64,000 bases of DNA from Ariolimax columbianus (GCA_036924085.1 JAVGWX010000019.1:4595141-4659140); one strand, 5' to 3'. Positions 21,385 through 32,855 are shown, numbered from the stretch's first letter. Notes: a model not told the origin generated them from the letters alone. A program made the numbers and translations.

Positions 21385-22075
21385 TTTTCTTCTTCTTCGT
21401 CGTTCGTGCTTAATTTCCCGATCCAAGCCTTAAACGTTCTCAATCTCCCGCTACCAAGCTCTGAACGTTCTCAATCTCCCACTACCAAGCCCTGACCGTT
21501 CTCAATCTCCCACTACCAAGCCCTGAACGTTCTCAATCTCCCACTACCAAGCCCTGACCGTTCTCAATCTCCCACTACCAAGCCCTGAACGTTCTCAATC
21601 TCCCGCTACCAAGCCCTGAACGTTCTCAATCTCCCACTACCAAGCCCTGAACGTTCTCAATCTCCCACTACCAAGCCCTGAACGTTCTCAATCTACCATT
21701 TCGAGGCCCTGACCGTTCTCAATCTCCCGCTACCAAGCCCTGAACGTTCTCAAACTCCCACTACCAAGCCCTGAACGTTCTCAAACTCCCACTACCAAGC
21801 CCTGAACGTTCTCAAACTCCCACTACCAAGCCCTGAACGTTCTCAATCTCCCGCTACCAAGCCCTGAACGTTCTCAAACTCCCACTACCAAGCCCTGAAC
21901 GTTCTCAAACTCCCACTACCAAGCCCTGAACGTTCTCAAACTCCCACTACCAAGCCCTGAACGTTCTCAATCTCCCGCTTCCAAGCCCTGACAATGGACT
22001 TTGCAAGTAGCCGGATGTTGTCCAGAGAACTGAATGCGTTGTATCGTAGATTGAAAGACTCCCGAAGAACCATAA
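21385..22075 (-). mobile_element. GAA-tailed element with an internal 31-bp expansion
   Basis: On + it begins TTCTTCTTCTTCGTCGTTCG (the GAA tail read backwards), continues with the family block CGTTCTCAATCTCCCGCTAC, and resumes after the array with TGGACTTTGCAAGTAGCCGG and GAACTGAATGCGTTGTATCG, both family blocks (compare 24660-24730 and 32725-32790). The array sits exactly where other copies have one unit. Confidence 0.88.
21425..21992 (+). repeat. 31-bp minisatellite seeded in the GAA-tailed element
   Basis: About 18 copies of CGTTCTCAATCTCCCACTAC plus CAAGCCCTGAA. One copy is diverged (CTACCATTTCGAGG near 21692). Single-copy counterparts are at 24650-24680, 32700-32730 and 44257-44290 on +. 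Confidence 0.95.
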
Positions 22076-22348
22076 TGCTGGAAACTGAGGAAATCCTGGG
22101 CATTTCCTTGTTCTTTGTCTTCGTTGTGGTTCTGTTTTCCTTTGGTGGTTCAAGATGCATTCGACCAGAGACAGCATTTTCTATTTCTTGATTTCAAGGT
22201 GTTCTTAGTTATGTGGCACCCGTGAGAGTTTACCTGTGATATGGGTTGATTCTGTCCAATTGGTTTGGTCTAGATAACGTTGGGGGAGGGATAAAGTAGA
22301 GGGGGGGGGGGGGGGTACAGGTATTATGCTGAAGAAAGAAAGAAAGAC

Positions 22349-22384
<36 letters not shown>

Positions 22385-22790
22385 GGAAAAGAAAAAAGAA
22401 ACAGATTTAAATGAAACATTGATGTATTTTGCAGTCTGCAAATTACAACTGGGCGTCTATAACACAAGAATGATTCTGGCTACGACGTGATAACGCGACA
22501 CATAGATAGATGTTATTCAAGAAATCTAACAAGCACATCAGTTGTCCATAGTTAGCGATGTTGTTGAGAGTGTCAGGATATAGATACTATACCAATCGTC
22601 TCTAAAGTCTGAAACTGCAACTTGTGCTTTAATTAGATTAAAGTCAGGATAATTTGCGCTATGGTACACCGCACTCTCCCGCCATGCCCTGCCTTGCCCC
22701 AGTGATAACTCGTGTTATTAGACATGACTGGAGATAGCACATTAGTCAGGTTTTGGTGTTCGTTCGGGGTTACCCCTGTCCGCTCGGCTT
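22076..22790. other. unassigned; G-tract 22302-22315 and GAAA microsatellite 22334-22382
   Basis: Only simple sequence is identifiable: a run of Gs and (GAAA)n with a few interruptions. The Phe/Ser-rich minus frame here is translated GAAA repeat. Confidence 0.7.
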
Positions 22791-22794
22791 TGCT

Positions 22795-24518
22795 AGTTAA
22801 TTTCCTAATGGTTGTTCGCTATGTGGACCTCTGAAAAGAACTTCACCATAGCAAGTAATCGGATGCAGCAGGCCCTACCATCGCTGGAGGAGTGGGCGAA
22901 CTCATGGCTGGTCAAAATAAATGAGGAAAAAACAACATGTACGATATTCTCGCTTTCAAACAAACCCCAACACACCAAAATAAGTCTTAACGGCAAATAC
23001 CTGCGGCCAAATGACAACCCAAACTACTTGGGAGTCACATTTGATCGGCGCATGACATGGAAAAGTCAGATCGAGAGAAACCGAATGAGCGCCAGAGAAA
23101 GAATGGCGATCATGAGGAAACTTGCTGGCACAAGCTGGGGAGCAGACGAAAGTATACTAAAGAAACTGTACACTGGAAGAGTGAGACCAGCTCTCAAGTA
23201 TGGCATTGCGGCATGGACAACAGCAGCAAAGGCGAACTTTGATAAAATTAGCAAACTCCAAAACCAAGCCATGAGAGTTATAACAGGAGCATGAAGTCAA
23301 CGCCAATTGTAGAACTTGAAAAGATTACAAATCTGCAGTCCATGACCGACAGAAGAGACAGCAGGGCCCAGCAGCAAGCGGAAAAACTCAGAAGACTGAC
23401 TGCATAAGAGACTAAATAACTTTGGAAATGGGAAACTAAAGCGGAGAAACTTTGCAGAAATAGCCAACGCAATGATGAACGAAGACCCTATAAACGCATT
23501 AGCAACACCAAAGCCCATCACTACTGTACGCAAACCTACCTGGAGGCAGCATATATTTCCAGAGGTGGTAGAAAACATACCAGGTATTGTATACAAAAAC
23601 AGCCAGACTGAAAAAGAAAGAAGAGATATAACCCTGACGTACATAACGAAAAACTACCCAAACATGGACTGGACCCATGCATACACCGACGGTTCTGTAA
23701 CAAACACAACACAGAACGGAGTGACAGGGGTATTCCTGAGCCTACCAAATGGTAGAAAAGTAACACGGTCAGTGGCAACTTGAAAATACTCAAGCAATTT
23801 CAGAGCGGAGGCAGATGCACTGAGGGCTGCAGTAGAAGAAATGGTGACAAGCAAGAGAAATGAAAGCCATATAGTCCTGCTTACAGATGCCCTGGCCGTA
23901 GTCCTGGCACTAAAAAAGCCAGAAAAATTCTGAACTTAATGATTTAAGAGCAGTACTCTGTCAACTATGCCAGCAGTCCGCACTAAAAAGAGTAGTGGTA
24001 CAGTGGGTCCCATCCCACTGTAACATCCAAGGCAACGAGAAGGCAGACAGACTGGCAAAAGAAGGTGCAAGACTACCACAACCAGCACCTATAGTAATAT
24101 ACGAAGAGTCAAAAAGGCTTATTAGAGCTAAATACATGACCAAATGGGAAACAGAACATACTGGTTACACAAAAAACGATGCCTATTACCAGTTGAACAG
24201 AAGAGAGCAGGTCGTTGTCTTCAGACTTCGCACTGGCCACAATAGACTGAGGTACCACCTATTCAACAAATTGAAGATAGGTGGCACTGACGAATGCACG
24301 TGTGGTACCGCGAAAATGACCGCTGAACATCTGCTGCAAAATCGCTGGACATACGAGGATCAGAGAAAGCAGATGTGGCCATCACCAGTGGCAACACTAG
24401 ACAAGCTCTATGGCAGTGTCGACAGCCTCAGCTCGACCGCTGCTTTTTTCGAAAAAATAAATGTTGATGTCTGACTGCGTACGACGAAGAAGAAGAAGAA
24501 GAAAAAGAAGAAAAACAG
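22795..24518 (+). mobile_element. RNase H LINE: RT thumb, RNase H and 3' end
   Basis: Longest copy of this family. RT part (22812-23294): LFAMWTSEKNF-like start just after the catalytic Asp pair would fall, ALPSLEEWANSWLVKINEEK, PNYLGVTFDRRMTW, VRPALKYGIAAW, ISKLQNQAMRVITGA. RNase H: HAYTDGSV (first Asp), FRAEADALRAAVEE (Glu), IVLLTDALAVVLAL (Asp), VQWVPSHCNIQGNEKADRLA (His, last Asp); all four acidic catalytic positions are kept. Then LRTGHNRLRYHLFNKLKIGG, the knuckle-like CTCGTAKMTAEHLL, a stop at 24474 and a GAA tail to about 24518. Frame breaks near 23294 and 23400, and a stop after VAT at 23782, make it inactive. 5'-truncated. Confidence 0.9.
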
Positions 24519-24539
24519 CATATTTTTTTAGATTTTCAA

Positions 24540-24616
24540 CTGTCAATGGTTCTCTTGCGTGCACAGCGTGTACTTGGATCTTCTGAGTTTATCGTTCGTC
24601 TCTGATAGGACTAGGC
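24540..24616. other. short repeat fragment shared with 44545-44625
   Basis: GCACAGCGTGTAC, GGATCT and CTGATAGGACTAGGC recur in order at 44555-44612. The source family is unknown. Confidence 0.5.
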
Positions 24617-24985
24617 ACGGTGTCTTCTTCTTCTTCTTCGTTCGTTCGTTCTCAATCTCCCGCTACCAAACCCTGAAAGGGATTAAGTAGCAGAATGTAG
24701 TCCAGAGAACGGAATGCGTTGTGTCGTAGTTTACATCTTGACTGCGATATTTGCACCTTTCGGTCCAACACATCCGACTTCAGCAATCATTTTTTGAGTA
24801 CCGGGTTAGCATTTCCTCGTCGATCACTTCTCCTTAACCAGTCTGCCCTGCTGCAGCCTATTATCCAGGATCACCGCGTGGAGGTGTAGAAGGGCCTTGG
24901 CAGCTCTGGTTCGCTGGCCCTGACGCTAGCAGTCAGCTATGGGTCGCTGACCACTGCAGCTCATGCGCTGCTCAGCGTCTTAACT
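24617..24985 (-). mobile_element. GAA-tailed element, near-complete minus copy
   Basis: (TTC)n at 24624-24640 is the tail. Then come CGTTCTCAATCTCCCGCTAC, GACTGCGATATTTGCACC, GGATCACCGCGTGGAGGTGT, GAAGGGCCTTGGCAGCTCTG and CGCTGACCACTGCAGCTCAT, ending at CTGCTCAGCGTCTT, the family's 5' end. This is the mirror of 58429-58787. Confidence 0.88.
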
Positions 24986-25312
24986 TAACTTAACTTAACT
25001 TAACTTAACGTCTTTATACTGGTTTAGAAGACCCTGCAGAATCTGTATACAACCAGTTACATTTACATCACCTTGCTCTAAAATCTATGCGCATTAACTG
25101 TCCCTGCCTCCACCACCTCCCCTGGCAATGCATTCCAAGCAGACACCACTCTCTGACTAAAAAAATATTTCCTAATATCTAACCTGGACCTTGATCTCAG
25201 GCACGGTGTCCCATCTGCTTTGAGACCAGGGATTGCTTGAAACTTGCTGAATTCGAACACCCATTGTTTAGTGCTTTCGTTTGCTCGTGTCTCGAGAGAC
25301 AACTGCCCTACC
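24981..25312 (-). mobile_element. CR1-like LINE 3' end
   Basis: (TTAAC)n at 24981-25010 is the tail, followed by the 3' UTR block shared with 5515-5647. The minus frame at 25302-25078 gives RSRLDIRKYFFSQRVVSAWN, ALPGEVVEAGTVNAHRF, the conserved C-terminus of CR1-like ORF2. Its tail abuts the 5' end of the GAA-tailed element. Confidence 0.88.
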
Positions 25313-26395
25313 TCACGTTTATATCACCATACCCGCCTCCCCCAACCCCCTCACAGTTAACACAGTGATGCAACGAATGACGCAACACACTTTGTCTGAG
25401 AGACAAAACTGTAGCTCCCCACAACACTTAACTGACAGATAATTAGGAAAAGTATATCATTCAAGAATACAACCAACGGTCCCTACGAAGCATGTTGTCA
25501 GTGGCAACTAAGAGTGGCTATGTATCCATCAATCAATGAAAACCTTCACAATGTACCGGGCACAAGGACGTGTTTCATTACTGGTTTCTAGTCATGGCAC
25601 ACTTGACAATGTCAAGAACTTCTAACACACGCTCATATCCGGCCCAATGCCCCAATAGAAGGTACTGTACGTATAGTTTCTCACTTTTGCTTTACTGGAG
25701 TCCGAATAGAGAGCAAAGCGTAATAAATACAAACCAAGTCATCAAACGTGTTGACTTTTGAAATCGTTGTGCTAAAAGTTACTAAAGGATGCTTTAGCCA
25801 GCCCATGCCCAACCCACCTTAGTCGATTTTTACAACATGTCTAGCAGGTTACAGTGTTATTATTCTTTGCTCCCATGTCAGGTCCCAGCAACAATATAGT
25901 ACAATCGTTTTTTGGCATTATGACTTTTATTCAACTTAACAAGAGTAATTTTGGCTATATTTGGACGTAATAACAATTATCATATTTGATCTACCACCAT
26001 GTAGTCCAGTGAAGCACTAGGAGACACTTAGTGCTGAAAACGATCGAAGTCTTACAGTAATATGCTTAAGGCTGGTAAAAGGATATTTGCGTTTACTGTA
26101 ATATTAAATAAGACACCCTCTCACAACCTGAATATGTCAAACCAAGACAATGAACTCAGGGGTAATATACAACAGGACCACCAACCAAGAAAAGCATATA
26201 TGGTAGAAACGATAGTTTATTCTCGCGAAGCTGGGAAGGGCTAGGAGTCAAGAAGGTGAGAGCCTATGTGGTTAGTATTGAACGCCCCTTTCATTGTCTG
26301 AGCGGAGTGAATGACATAATGGCTGTTAGGGTGTCACAGTGGAAGAAGCCAAAGTATGATTGACAGAGGAACGGTCAGCTCAGAGTCAGTTAGTT
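25313..26395. other. unassigned 1.1 kb
   Basis: No array and no motif-bearing frame. A short block near 25849-25885 (GCAGGTTACAGTGTTATTAT) resembles 30054-30090 and 48327-48360, so a low-copy interspersed repeat may be present. Confidence 0.4.
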
Positions 26396-26396
26396 A

Positions 26397-27840
26397 GTTG
26401 CTCATCGCAAGCGAAGATGGCGACAGCATCAGACATGCGTATTCAGATGTGACTGCACATGACTGCACAATCCGATTTGAGAGTGACAAGCTTTACCGCA
26501 CGTAGGGCACACATGAACAGCATTTTTAGTTGGGCAGTCTTGCATTCTTTCCTTTCGTGCAGCTCTCTTGTCCTGCGCTTCCGCAATGGTCCTGCGGTGC
26601 AAGCCACATTTGTGACGTCCGTGCGCCAGGCTGAGCGGTTCGGAGCTCTCAGTCAGCAACATCAATGGAGAAACTATTCAAAGAAACTTTTAGAGTGTCT
26701 TTGTGTCGTTTCTTTTATCCCCACTGCGAGCGCTGTCCTGTCCTGAGGTCACCCTACAACAGTTATTTAGGGAGGCGCGCATCTAACATGCGAACAACAT
26801 GCTCTATCCATATGATTTGGGCTCTCTAAAGCAGCGAGAGTCTAGATCTGCTGAGGACTTCAGAGTTGGGCAGTCTGCGGAGACAGTTTACATGGAAATG
26901 ATTAAGCTTTCTGACATGCCTGCTATAGACTGTCCTTGTTTCGCATGCATACATAAGGGTGGGTGATTAGCACAACAGCACGATACACACTAATCTTGGT
27001 GGCAACACTGATGCCCTGCCGGTCCCAAACATTTTCTCGTAGTCTTCCGAAAGCAGCACTCGCCTTGGAAATCTTGTTGTGGACCTCAGAGTCAATATTT
27101 CCTTCTCTAGTGAGGGCACTGCCAATGTAGGTAAAGCTATCTACTGCTTTTAGGCGATGTCCCTGTACAGTGGCGGTTGGTTTGAGGTAGGGTTCCCCGG
27201 GTGCAGGTAGAAACATTACCTCCGTTTTCTTAGTGTTTACAGTAAGACCAAAATTAGTGCACGCAGTTGAGAACTCATTCATGATTGCCTGCATGTCCTG
27301 TTCTGAGCACGTCTTAATTGCGCAGTCGTCGGCAAAGAGGAGATCTGAGATAGTTTCTTCTTTCACCTTTGTGAGGGCCTTTAGGCGCCACAGAGTGAAC
27401 AGCTGTCCATCCGTCCGGTATCTGATCTGTATGCCAATGTCACAGTCATGTGTTGCATCAAAAAGCATAGCTGCAAATACCATGCTAAAAAATGTTGGGG
27501 CCAGCACACAGCCATGTTTGACTTCATTTATGACTGTGAATGCAGCAGAGAGTTAACCATCATTCAGTAAGTAGGCCGACGTGCCATCATGAAACTGGCG
27601 GACGAATGTGATGATTTTTCCCGGACAACCCAATTTCGTCATGATTTTCCAAGAGTCCGTCCCTGTTGACGGTGTCAAAGGCCTTTGTAATGCCAACAAA
27701 AGTCGTGTACAGATCACGATGCTGTTCCTGACATTCCTCTTGGATTTGACGAGCTGTAAAGATTATGTCAACCGTCCCACGACCAACTCGGACACCACAT
27801 TCGCTCTCTGGAAGTAGCCCCAGAGCCAGTATCGTAGTTT
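26397..27840 (-). mobile_element. LINE with RT palm and C-terminal C2H2 finger
   Basis: Minus-strand order: SECGVRVGRGTVDIIFTARQ and LYTTFVGITKAFDTVNRDGL (RT motif A region, with A-F-D), then after an in-frame stop VINEVKHGCVLAPTFFSMVF (motif B), ISDLLFADDCAIKTC (F-A-D-D, motif C, 27325-27336), FGLTVNTKKTEVMFLPAPGE, FTYIGSALTREGNID, VWDRQGISVATKISV. Then frame-broken LNHFHVNCLRRLPNSEVL and, at the end, HVCPTCGKACHSQIGLCSH, a C2H2-like finger characteristic of this family. The W-Q-D-K codons expected between L-R-R-L and N-S-E-V-L are absent. 5'-truncated, with at least three inactivating changes. Same family as copies A and B. Confidence 0.92.
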
Positions 27841-28880
27841 GAGGGGGCGAGAAGTGTGCTTTAAAAGAAAAAGCAGGTTAGATTTAGATTTCGAGAGCAG
27901 ATCTCGAAGGCTGGCTCATTATACCACAGGGACATTGCATCTGTGCCTTTTGGAGTGAAATAGTGGCTCTTTTATAATTGAAGAGATTATAATTGAAGAG
28001 AGCACGTATCTATAGTCTCCCCAGTGAATGATCTATGAGGGCGAAAGATAAGAGACGGTACGCATGCACAGATAAGTGAACGTATCTGTAGTTTCCACAG
28101 TGAACACTCTGATCTGCGATGATGAGAGATAAGAGAGCGTATCCAAGTATAGATACGTGAACGTATCTGTAGTTTCCACAGTGAATGCTCTGATCTGTGG
28201 GGACGAATGATAGAGAGAACGTATGCATGCATATATAAAGTGAGATGTCTCTTAAGACTCACCAGGGAGCACACGCGCGAGCATTGTTAGAAGCTATCAT
28301 TACACGACGTAGAACTGGCGACCACTAGAGATCAACGTCAGCACCAACTGCCAATGATGGGCACACGAGATGGCAGACAAGAGAGTATGTATGTAGATAG
28401 GACACGATTTGTACAGCGTTTCATATGTATATTAGATTAGACTGCAGAACTGGGTTTTACTGTTTCAGGGATTCCATATAGTTCATACTAATATTCCCAG
28501 AGAAAGAAAGATACGTTTTTGTTTAGTAAGTTAAGTTTCATCCATGTATAACAATTACTCTTTTTGTAATAAATAAATATCTTGTTTTATGGTATAATAT
28601 GGAATTTTCAGTATTTTGCTATGAGTAAGTCTTATCGTCCAGTGTTAAATCCCCTCGAATTCTTCTGTTTTCTAGACACTGTATGCCGTTTTTCGTTTTT
28701 TAATGTGTTAATTGAACGTAATGGCTCCAGTTTGAACTTTCCAGCATGTTCCGTGATGCATCGACTGGGTGAGGCGATCACTACTCCCGGCAATTTCATC
28801 TTCATCTTGCTATTTGTCAATTTTCTTCTGATTAGAAATGTTGAACAAACCTGTTGCAGCTATTGTTTCTCGCCGAGTTC
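27841..28880. other. mostly unassigned
   Basis: Apart from the imperfect tandem repeat at 27995-28215, nothing is recognisable. The 105-codon frame at 28582-28899 has no domain. Confidence 0.4.
27995..28215 (+). repeat. imperfect about 72-bp tandem repeat, three copies
   Basis: GAACGTATCTGTAGTTTCCA and CAGTGAA, followed by TGATCTG and GATGAGAGATAAGAGA, recur at about 28005, 28078 and 28158 with substitutions. Confidence 0.8.
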
Positions 28881-29440
28881 TGTGTTTATCTGCTGGTAAT
28901 GACTTTTGTTAACAGTTGATATGTAGTTGACAGTAAGCAGATTGGGCTGTAGTTCGCTAGATGTTACCTGTCACCTCTATTGTGGATCAGAGTTGTCTTG
29001 GAATTTGTCTTGTACGGTGGCAGACGTTAAAAAGTATGGTCAGTTAGCAGGCAAGTGCATTTCTACCAGACTGGAGATCGTCTACAGTGGTTCTGTCTAG
29101 ACCAGGCAATTTGCCCGACTTTGGGTGTTGGGCCTCGTGCGGGACCTCTTCGCTTCCAAAATCGAGTAGTCTCGTAATTTATGTTTACTGGTTTGTTGGT
29201 GACCACTGTTTTCTATGCGAAGAGATCCGTATAGAACTGTGTTCATTTTATCTGGATTTGCTCTCTGCCTGTCAAGGTTATACCATCTTCGTTCTTTAGG
29301 GATATCAAGAGGCTCTTCATTTGCTGTAGTCTCTTCCTGCATTTTTTGTGTACTACGTCGTATCTCAGCGGCCTTTACCAGAAGCTGTAAGCTATACTGA
29401 GCAAAGTCTTCTCTGAACCTGAGTTTGATCTTCTTTCACG
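28880..29440 (-). mobile_element. LINE fragment: linker to RT N-terminal region
   Basis: Minus-strand broken frames include KIKLRFREDFAQYSLQLL, a T-D-R-E-Q-I-like QRANPDKMNTVLYGSL/TQFYTDLF segment, then SGKLPGLDRTTVDDLQSG (the G-K-x-P-G-x-D landmark), CHRTRQIPRQL, and LLTKVITSRINTELGE. These precede the RT palm motifs, which are missing. Many stops. The 39-bp array at 29445-29705 lies immediately on its 5' side. Confidence 0.72.
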
Positions 29441-29444
29441 GTAA

Positions 29445-29705
29445 ATAATTTTTGGCAAGAGTGCTAGCCAAACTCAGCAAGCACTGGTTTTTGGCGAGAG
29501 TGCTGGATAATCTCAGGAAGCACTGTTTTTTTGGCGAGAGTGCTGGATAATCTCAGGAAGCACTGTTTTTTGGCAAGAGTGCTGGATAATCTCAGGAAGC
29601 ACTGTTTTTTGGCAAGAGTGCTGGATAATTTCAGGAAGCACTGTTTTTTGGCAAGAGTGTTGGATAATCTCAGGAAGCACTGTTTTTTGGCAAGAGTGCC
29701 AGCCT
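29445..29705 (+). repeat. 39-bp minisatellite (GGCAAGAGTGCTGGATAATC)
   Basis: About 6.7 copies of GGCAAGAGTGCTGGATAATC plus TCAGGAAGCACTGTTTTTT. Adjacent to a LINE fragment. Because 39 is a multiple of 3, frames stay open on both strands. Confidence 0.94.
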
Positions 29706-30440
29706 CTCGTATTTTTGTTGATAGACGAAATTATATCATCAAGACCAATTTCTAGAAATCCGTTCCACATGTACATATTCACCAGCCAATCGCCGTGATC
29801 TGCATTGTTTCATACTAACATTACTTGAGATCCGCTTGTTAAATGTAGCTACGATTATGGTTATCTATTCAAAGTATACTCACATTAGTATATTAAGTTC
29901 TTTTTCCTATATCCAGAAAAGTAACTATACGTACAATGATATAGTCGCTCTTCGTCTAGAGGTATTTATTCAGTTCTTGTTTCATATAGTTTCTGCAGGA
30001 GGAAGAAGCTGACCCATTCTCAACCGTCTTAATCGTACATTATAACGTGCTTGTCATGTTACAGTGCTACCACTCTTTGCTCCTCTATCGAGCTCCGGTA
30101 ATGCACAGGTTAGAACGTATACGTACAGTAGTTTCTATTCAAGTATAGCGACTGATATGAGTGTGTCTGTGTCAGAGGTTTATCCAGTTTCCAAGTGTGC
30201 CATAAATAGGAATTTGTTTCTGGACCACCCTTGCTTGTCTGCTATAGGCAAAGGCAACCGTCCATCGCAGACGATGATGGCATATTTTATTTGCTATCGC
30301 TATTTTTAGTAAGGATTAACCGCGCTACATTTTATCCTCACTCTCTCGTCTCGTGCCGCCCGACCCCAGGGGCAAGTCAAGGACAAGACGACTAGGGGGC
30401 GACTACGAGATGCAGAGGACTCCGAATCAAGCACCCGTGA
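29706..30440. other. unassigned spacer
   Basis: AT-rich, with no motif-bearing frame. Confidence 0.4.
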
Positions 30441-30446
30441 AAAAGA

Positions 30447-30522
30447 CGGCGGAGTCCGGAGTCGAACCCACACCACCTGATCATGAGGCCGACGGTTTAA
30501 CCACTTCGCCACGGAATCCCGT
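30447..30522 (-). mobile_element. tRNA-like sequence, probably a tRNA-derived SINE head
   Basis: The minus strand has a perfect-looking A box (TGGCGAAGTGG) and B box (GGTTCGACTCC) at tRNA spacing, with GCCTCATGATC between them suggesting a Met-like CAT anticodon loop. Acceptor and T stems do not pair well, so this is not an intact tRNA gene. Promoter activity for RNA polymerase III is possible. Confidence 0.65.
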
Positions 30523-30617
30523 GCTTGTGTCTGGTATATTGTAAAGGCAAAAACTTCGTGACTCGTCCAGATCGCCTCAAACGTTACGGTTGTGAGAGCG
30601 GTATCTTGCATCATCAT

Positions 30618-30957
30618 GCTATTGTTGTTGTTGTTTGTGAATGCCCACAATGAGTAGGTTAATCTTTTGTGTGCCCTGTTAAGGACTTTAAGTGGCAGGT
30701 CGTCGTAGCTTTCCTCAAATCCCGAGCGTGCTGATGAAGTTGGACCGGGGTCCTCCAGGCGGTTGTGCTTTGCTTGTCTTCATCTGCGTGTCGCTTACTA
30801 CTACATGGATCACGTCGAACCTCACCGTGTTAGCCAGACTGTTGTCCTCGACAACATCCTGTTTTCAGGACGACCAACGAGGAGGTCAGATGAGGGTCTT
30901 GGTCAGTATATTTTCCCTGACCCTGGCTAACATTGTCTGGTCAGTGTGTTTTGCCTA
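30618..30957 (-). mobile_element. AAC-tailed SINE-like element
   Basis: (GTT)n at 30624-30640 on + is the tail. Blocks GAATGCCCACAATGAGTAGG, AGCGTGCTGATGAAGTTGGA, GTCCTCCAGGCGGTTGTG, CATGGATCACGTCGAACC and TTTGCCTAACCAGACGTTAG match the other copies. The 5' end grades directly into the 27-bp array. TGCATCATCATG (30605-30616) and TGCATCTTCATG (31629-31640) may be a target duplication around element plus array. Confidence 0.85.
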
Positions 30958-31628
30958 ACCAGACGTTAGCCTCGTCGTCCCAGCACCAGACGTTAGCCTC
31001 GTCGTCCCAGTACCAGACGTTAGCCTCGTCGTCCCAGCACCAGACGTTAGCCTCGTCGTCCCAGTACCAGACGTTAGCCTCGTCGTCCCAGTACCAGACG
31101 TTAGCCTCGTCGTCCCAGCACCAGACGTTAGCCTCGTCGTCCCAGTACCAGACGTTAGCCTCGTCGTCCCAGTACCAGACGTTAGCCTCGTCGTCCCAGC
31201 ACCAGACGTTAGCCTCGTCGTCCCAGTACCAGACGTTAGCCTCGTCGTCCCAGCACCAGACGTTAGCCTCGTCGTCCCAGTACCAGAAGTTAGCCTCGTC
31301 GTCCCAGTACCAGACGTTAGCCTCGTCGTCCCAGCACCAGACGTTAGCCTCGTCGTCCCAGTACCAGACGTTAGCCTCGTCGTCCCAGTACCAGACGTTA
31401 GCCTCGTCGTCCCAGCACCAGACGTTAGCCTCGTCGTCCCAGTACCAGACGTTAGCCTCGTCGTCCCAGTACCAGACGTTAGCCTCGTCGTCCCAGCACC
31501 AGACGTTAGCCTCATCGTCCCAGCACCAGACGTTAGCCTCATCGTCCCAGCACCAGACGTTAGCCTCGTCGTCCCAGCACCAGACGTTAGCCTCGTCGTC
31601 CCAGTACCAGACGTTAGCCTCGTCGTCC
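30950..31628 (+). repeat. 27-bp minisatellite seeded at the AAC element 5' end
   Basis: About 25 copies of CAGACGTTAGCCTCGTCGTC plus CCAGYAC, mostly as CAC/TAC variants in an irregular mixed pattern. The unit equals the terminal bases of the adjoining element (compare AGATGTTAGTCTTCCTCCCC on the complementary strand at 41957-41980). All + and - frames are open; 27 is a multiple of 3. Confidence 0.95.
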
Positions 31629-32074
31629 CTGCATCTTCATGAAGAATGTCCTTTGCGGAACGTCGCTCTCACAACAGCCGATCTGTAAGACTTGATCTCT
31701 AGCCAGATCTCCCGTCTCTGTCGCCCCCATCTTCAGGACCTCCGTAATGTCTTGTGTCCATCTTCTCCTCGGTCTGTCATGCCCCACTTTCCAGGCACCA
31801 TACCAGTATCTTTCCCTCCTGGCCGTTATCGCGTTTGGTGTGACCAAAATATTTTAGATTTCTGGGCAAGATATTGTTTATTAAATAATGTTTCCCCATA
31901 TCCAATTCTTGTAGGATATCTGAAATGTTCATTTTCGCTCTCCGTGGAACTTTGAGCAACCTCGTGTAGCATTTTAGTTCAAAAGATTCAGTTATTTTCT
32001 CAAGTGTTTTTGTGAACGTCCACGTTCCACATCCGTACGTTGCCACCACGAAGATGGAAGTTTGCAAGATTGTT
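31625..32074 (-). mobile_element. LINE fragment, C-terminal ORF2 (uninterrupted comparison copy)
   Basis: Minus frames read LQTSIFVVATYGCGTWTF, KTLEKITESFELKCYTRLL, ISDILQELDMGKHYLINNI, LPRNLKYFGHTKRDNG, KILVWCLESGA; then in a second frame WKVGHDRPRRRWTQDITEVL, KMGATETGDLARDQVLQ. This is the same family as the array-interrupted copy at 36340-38045 and shows the uninterrupted order of its motifs. It is cut at 32075 by the inverted-repeat unit. Confidence 0.88.
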
Positions 32075-32215
32075 ACTAGTTCCCTTCCTCGGCGCCTTGT
32101 CTTTAATTATTGAAGTGTGTATAGTCCCTTCTGCGACAAGCGAAACCTGTCGATAAAAGCACACTGCACATAGTATTGCAACATAAGAAATTCTGATCGA
32201 CAGAAGCTTCCTTTT
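32075..32215 (+). repeat. left 141-bp terminal inverted repeat
   Basis: ACTAGTTCCCTTCCTCGGCG to GCTTCCTTTT. It is the reverse complement of 33478-33618 with one mismatch in 141 bp by my alignment (ATTATTG against ATTATGG). Confidence 0.93.
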
Positions 32216-32269
32216 GTTGCAAAGCTGCTGATATCTTGGTCACTAGGACCATTTATAGTGTATGTATGT

Positions 32270-32645
32270 AGCCGGTGTACTTACAGACTGCGAGGTAGAG
32301 CGGTACAACATTGGATCCAGGTCTATAACACAATCAACGGAAAGAGTAAATTAAACTATGACAAGTTTTCTTTCCAAAATACAGCCACTTACAATAACAA
32401 CAGGACACAGTCACAAATGAATTAAAGAGATGTCCAGATTATATACCAGCATATATTTTTTAGTCATAGAGTGGTGAATGCTTGGAAATGCATTGACACA
32501 GGAAATAGTGGAGGCAGGATCAATTAATGCATTCAAGAGTAGGTTGGGTTCGCATAGGTATTTTTGGATCAAGTGAATATGAAATAAACTGGTTGTATAC
32601 AGTCTCTGCAGAGGTCTCCTAAACCAGTATAAAGACGTTAAGTTA
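32270..32645 (+). mobile_element. CR1-like LINE C-terminus and 3' UTR
   Basis: Plus-strand frames read RAVQHWIQVYNTINGKSKLN, YDKFSFQNTATYNNNRTQ, FFSHRVVNAWKCI, then the 3' block AACTGGTTGTATACAGTCTC and TTCTAAACC-type/AGTATAAAGACGTTAAG tail. Frame-shifted; 5'-truncated. Confidence 0.87.
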
Positions 32646-32677
32646 GCTCACTTTACATAAATAAAACAAAGTGAATT

Positions 32678-32855
32678 GGCTTCTTCTTCTTCTTCTTCGT
32701 TCGTTCTCAATCTCCCGCTACCAAACGCTGAACAGGGCTTTGCAAGTAGCAGGATGTAGTCCGGAAAACGGAATGCGTTTTGTCGCTAGTTTACAGCTTG
32801 ACTGCGATATTTGTACTTTTCGGTCCCACACATTCGTCTTCGGCAGCAGCTATGA
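32678..32855 (-). mobile_element. GAA-tailed element, truncated minus copy
   Basis: (TTC)n tail at 32681-32698, then CGTTCTCAATCTCCCGCTAC, TTTGCAAGTAGCAGGATGTA, GACTGCGATATTTGTACTTT. The 5' half is missing. Confidence 0.85.

Noticed and set aside
26397..26670. Host C2H2 zinc-finger gene
   Set aside because: The finger is the C-terminal end of a LINE ORF2 on the minus strand; RT motifs lie directly upstream.
30447..30522. Functional tRNA-Met gene
   Set aside because: A and B boxes are good but acceptor and T stems do not pair; more likely a tRNA-derived SINE head.
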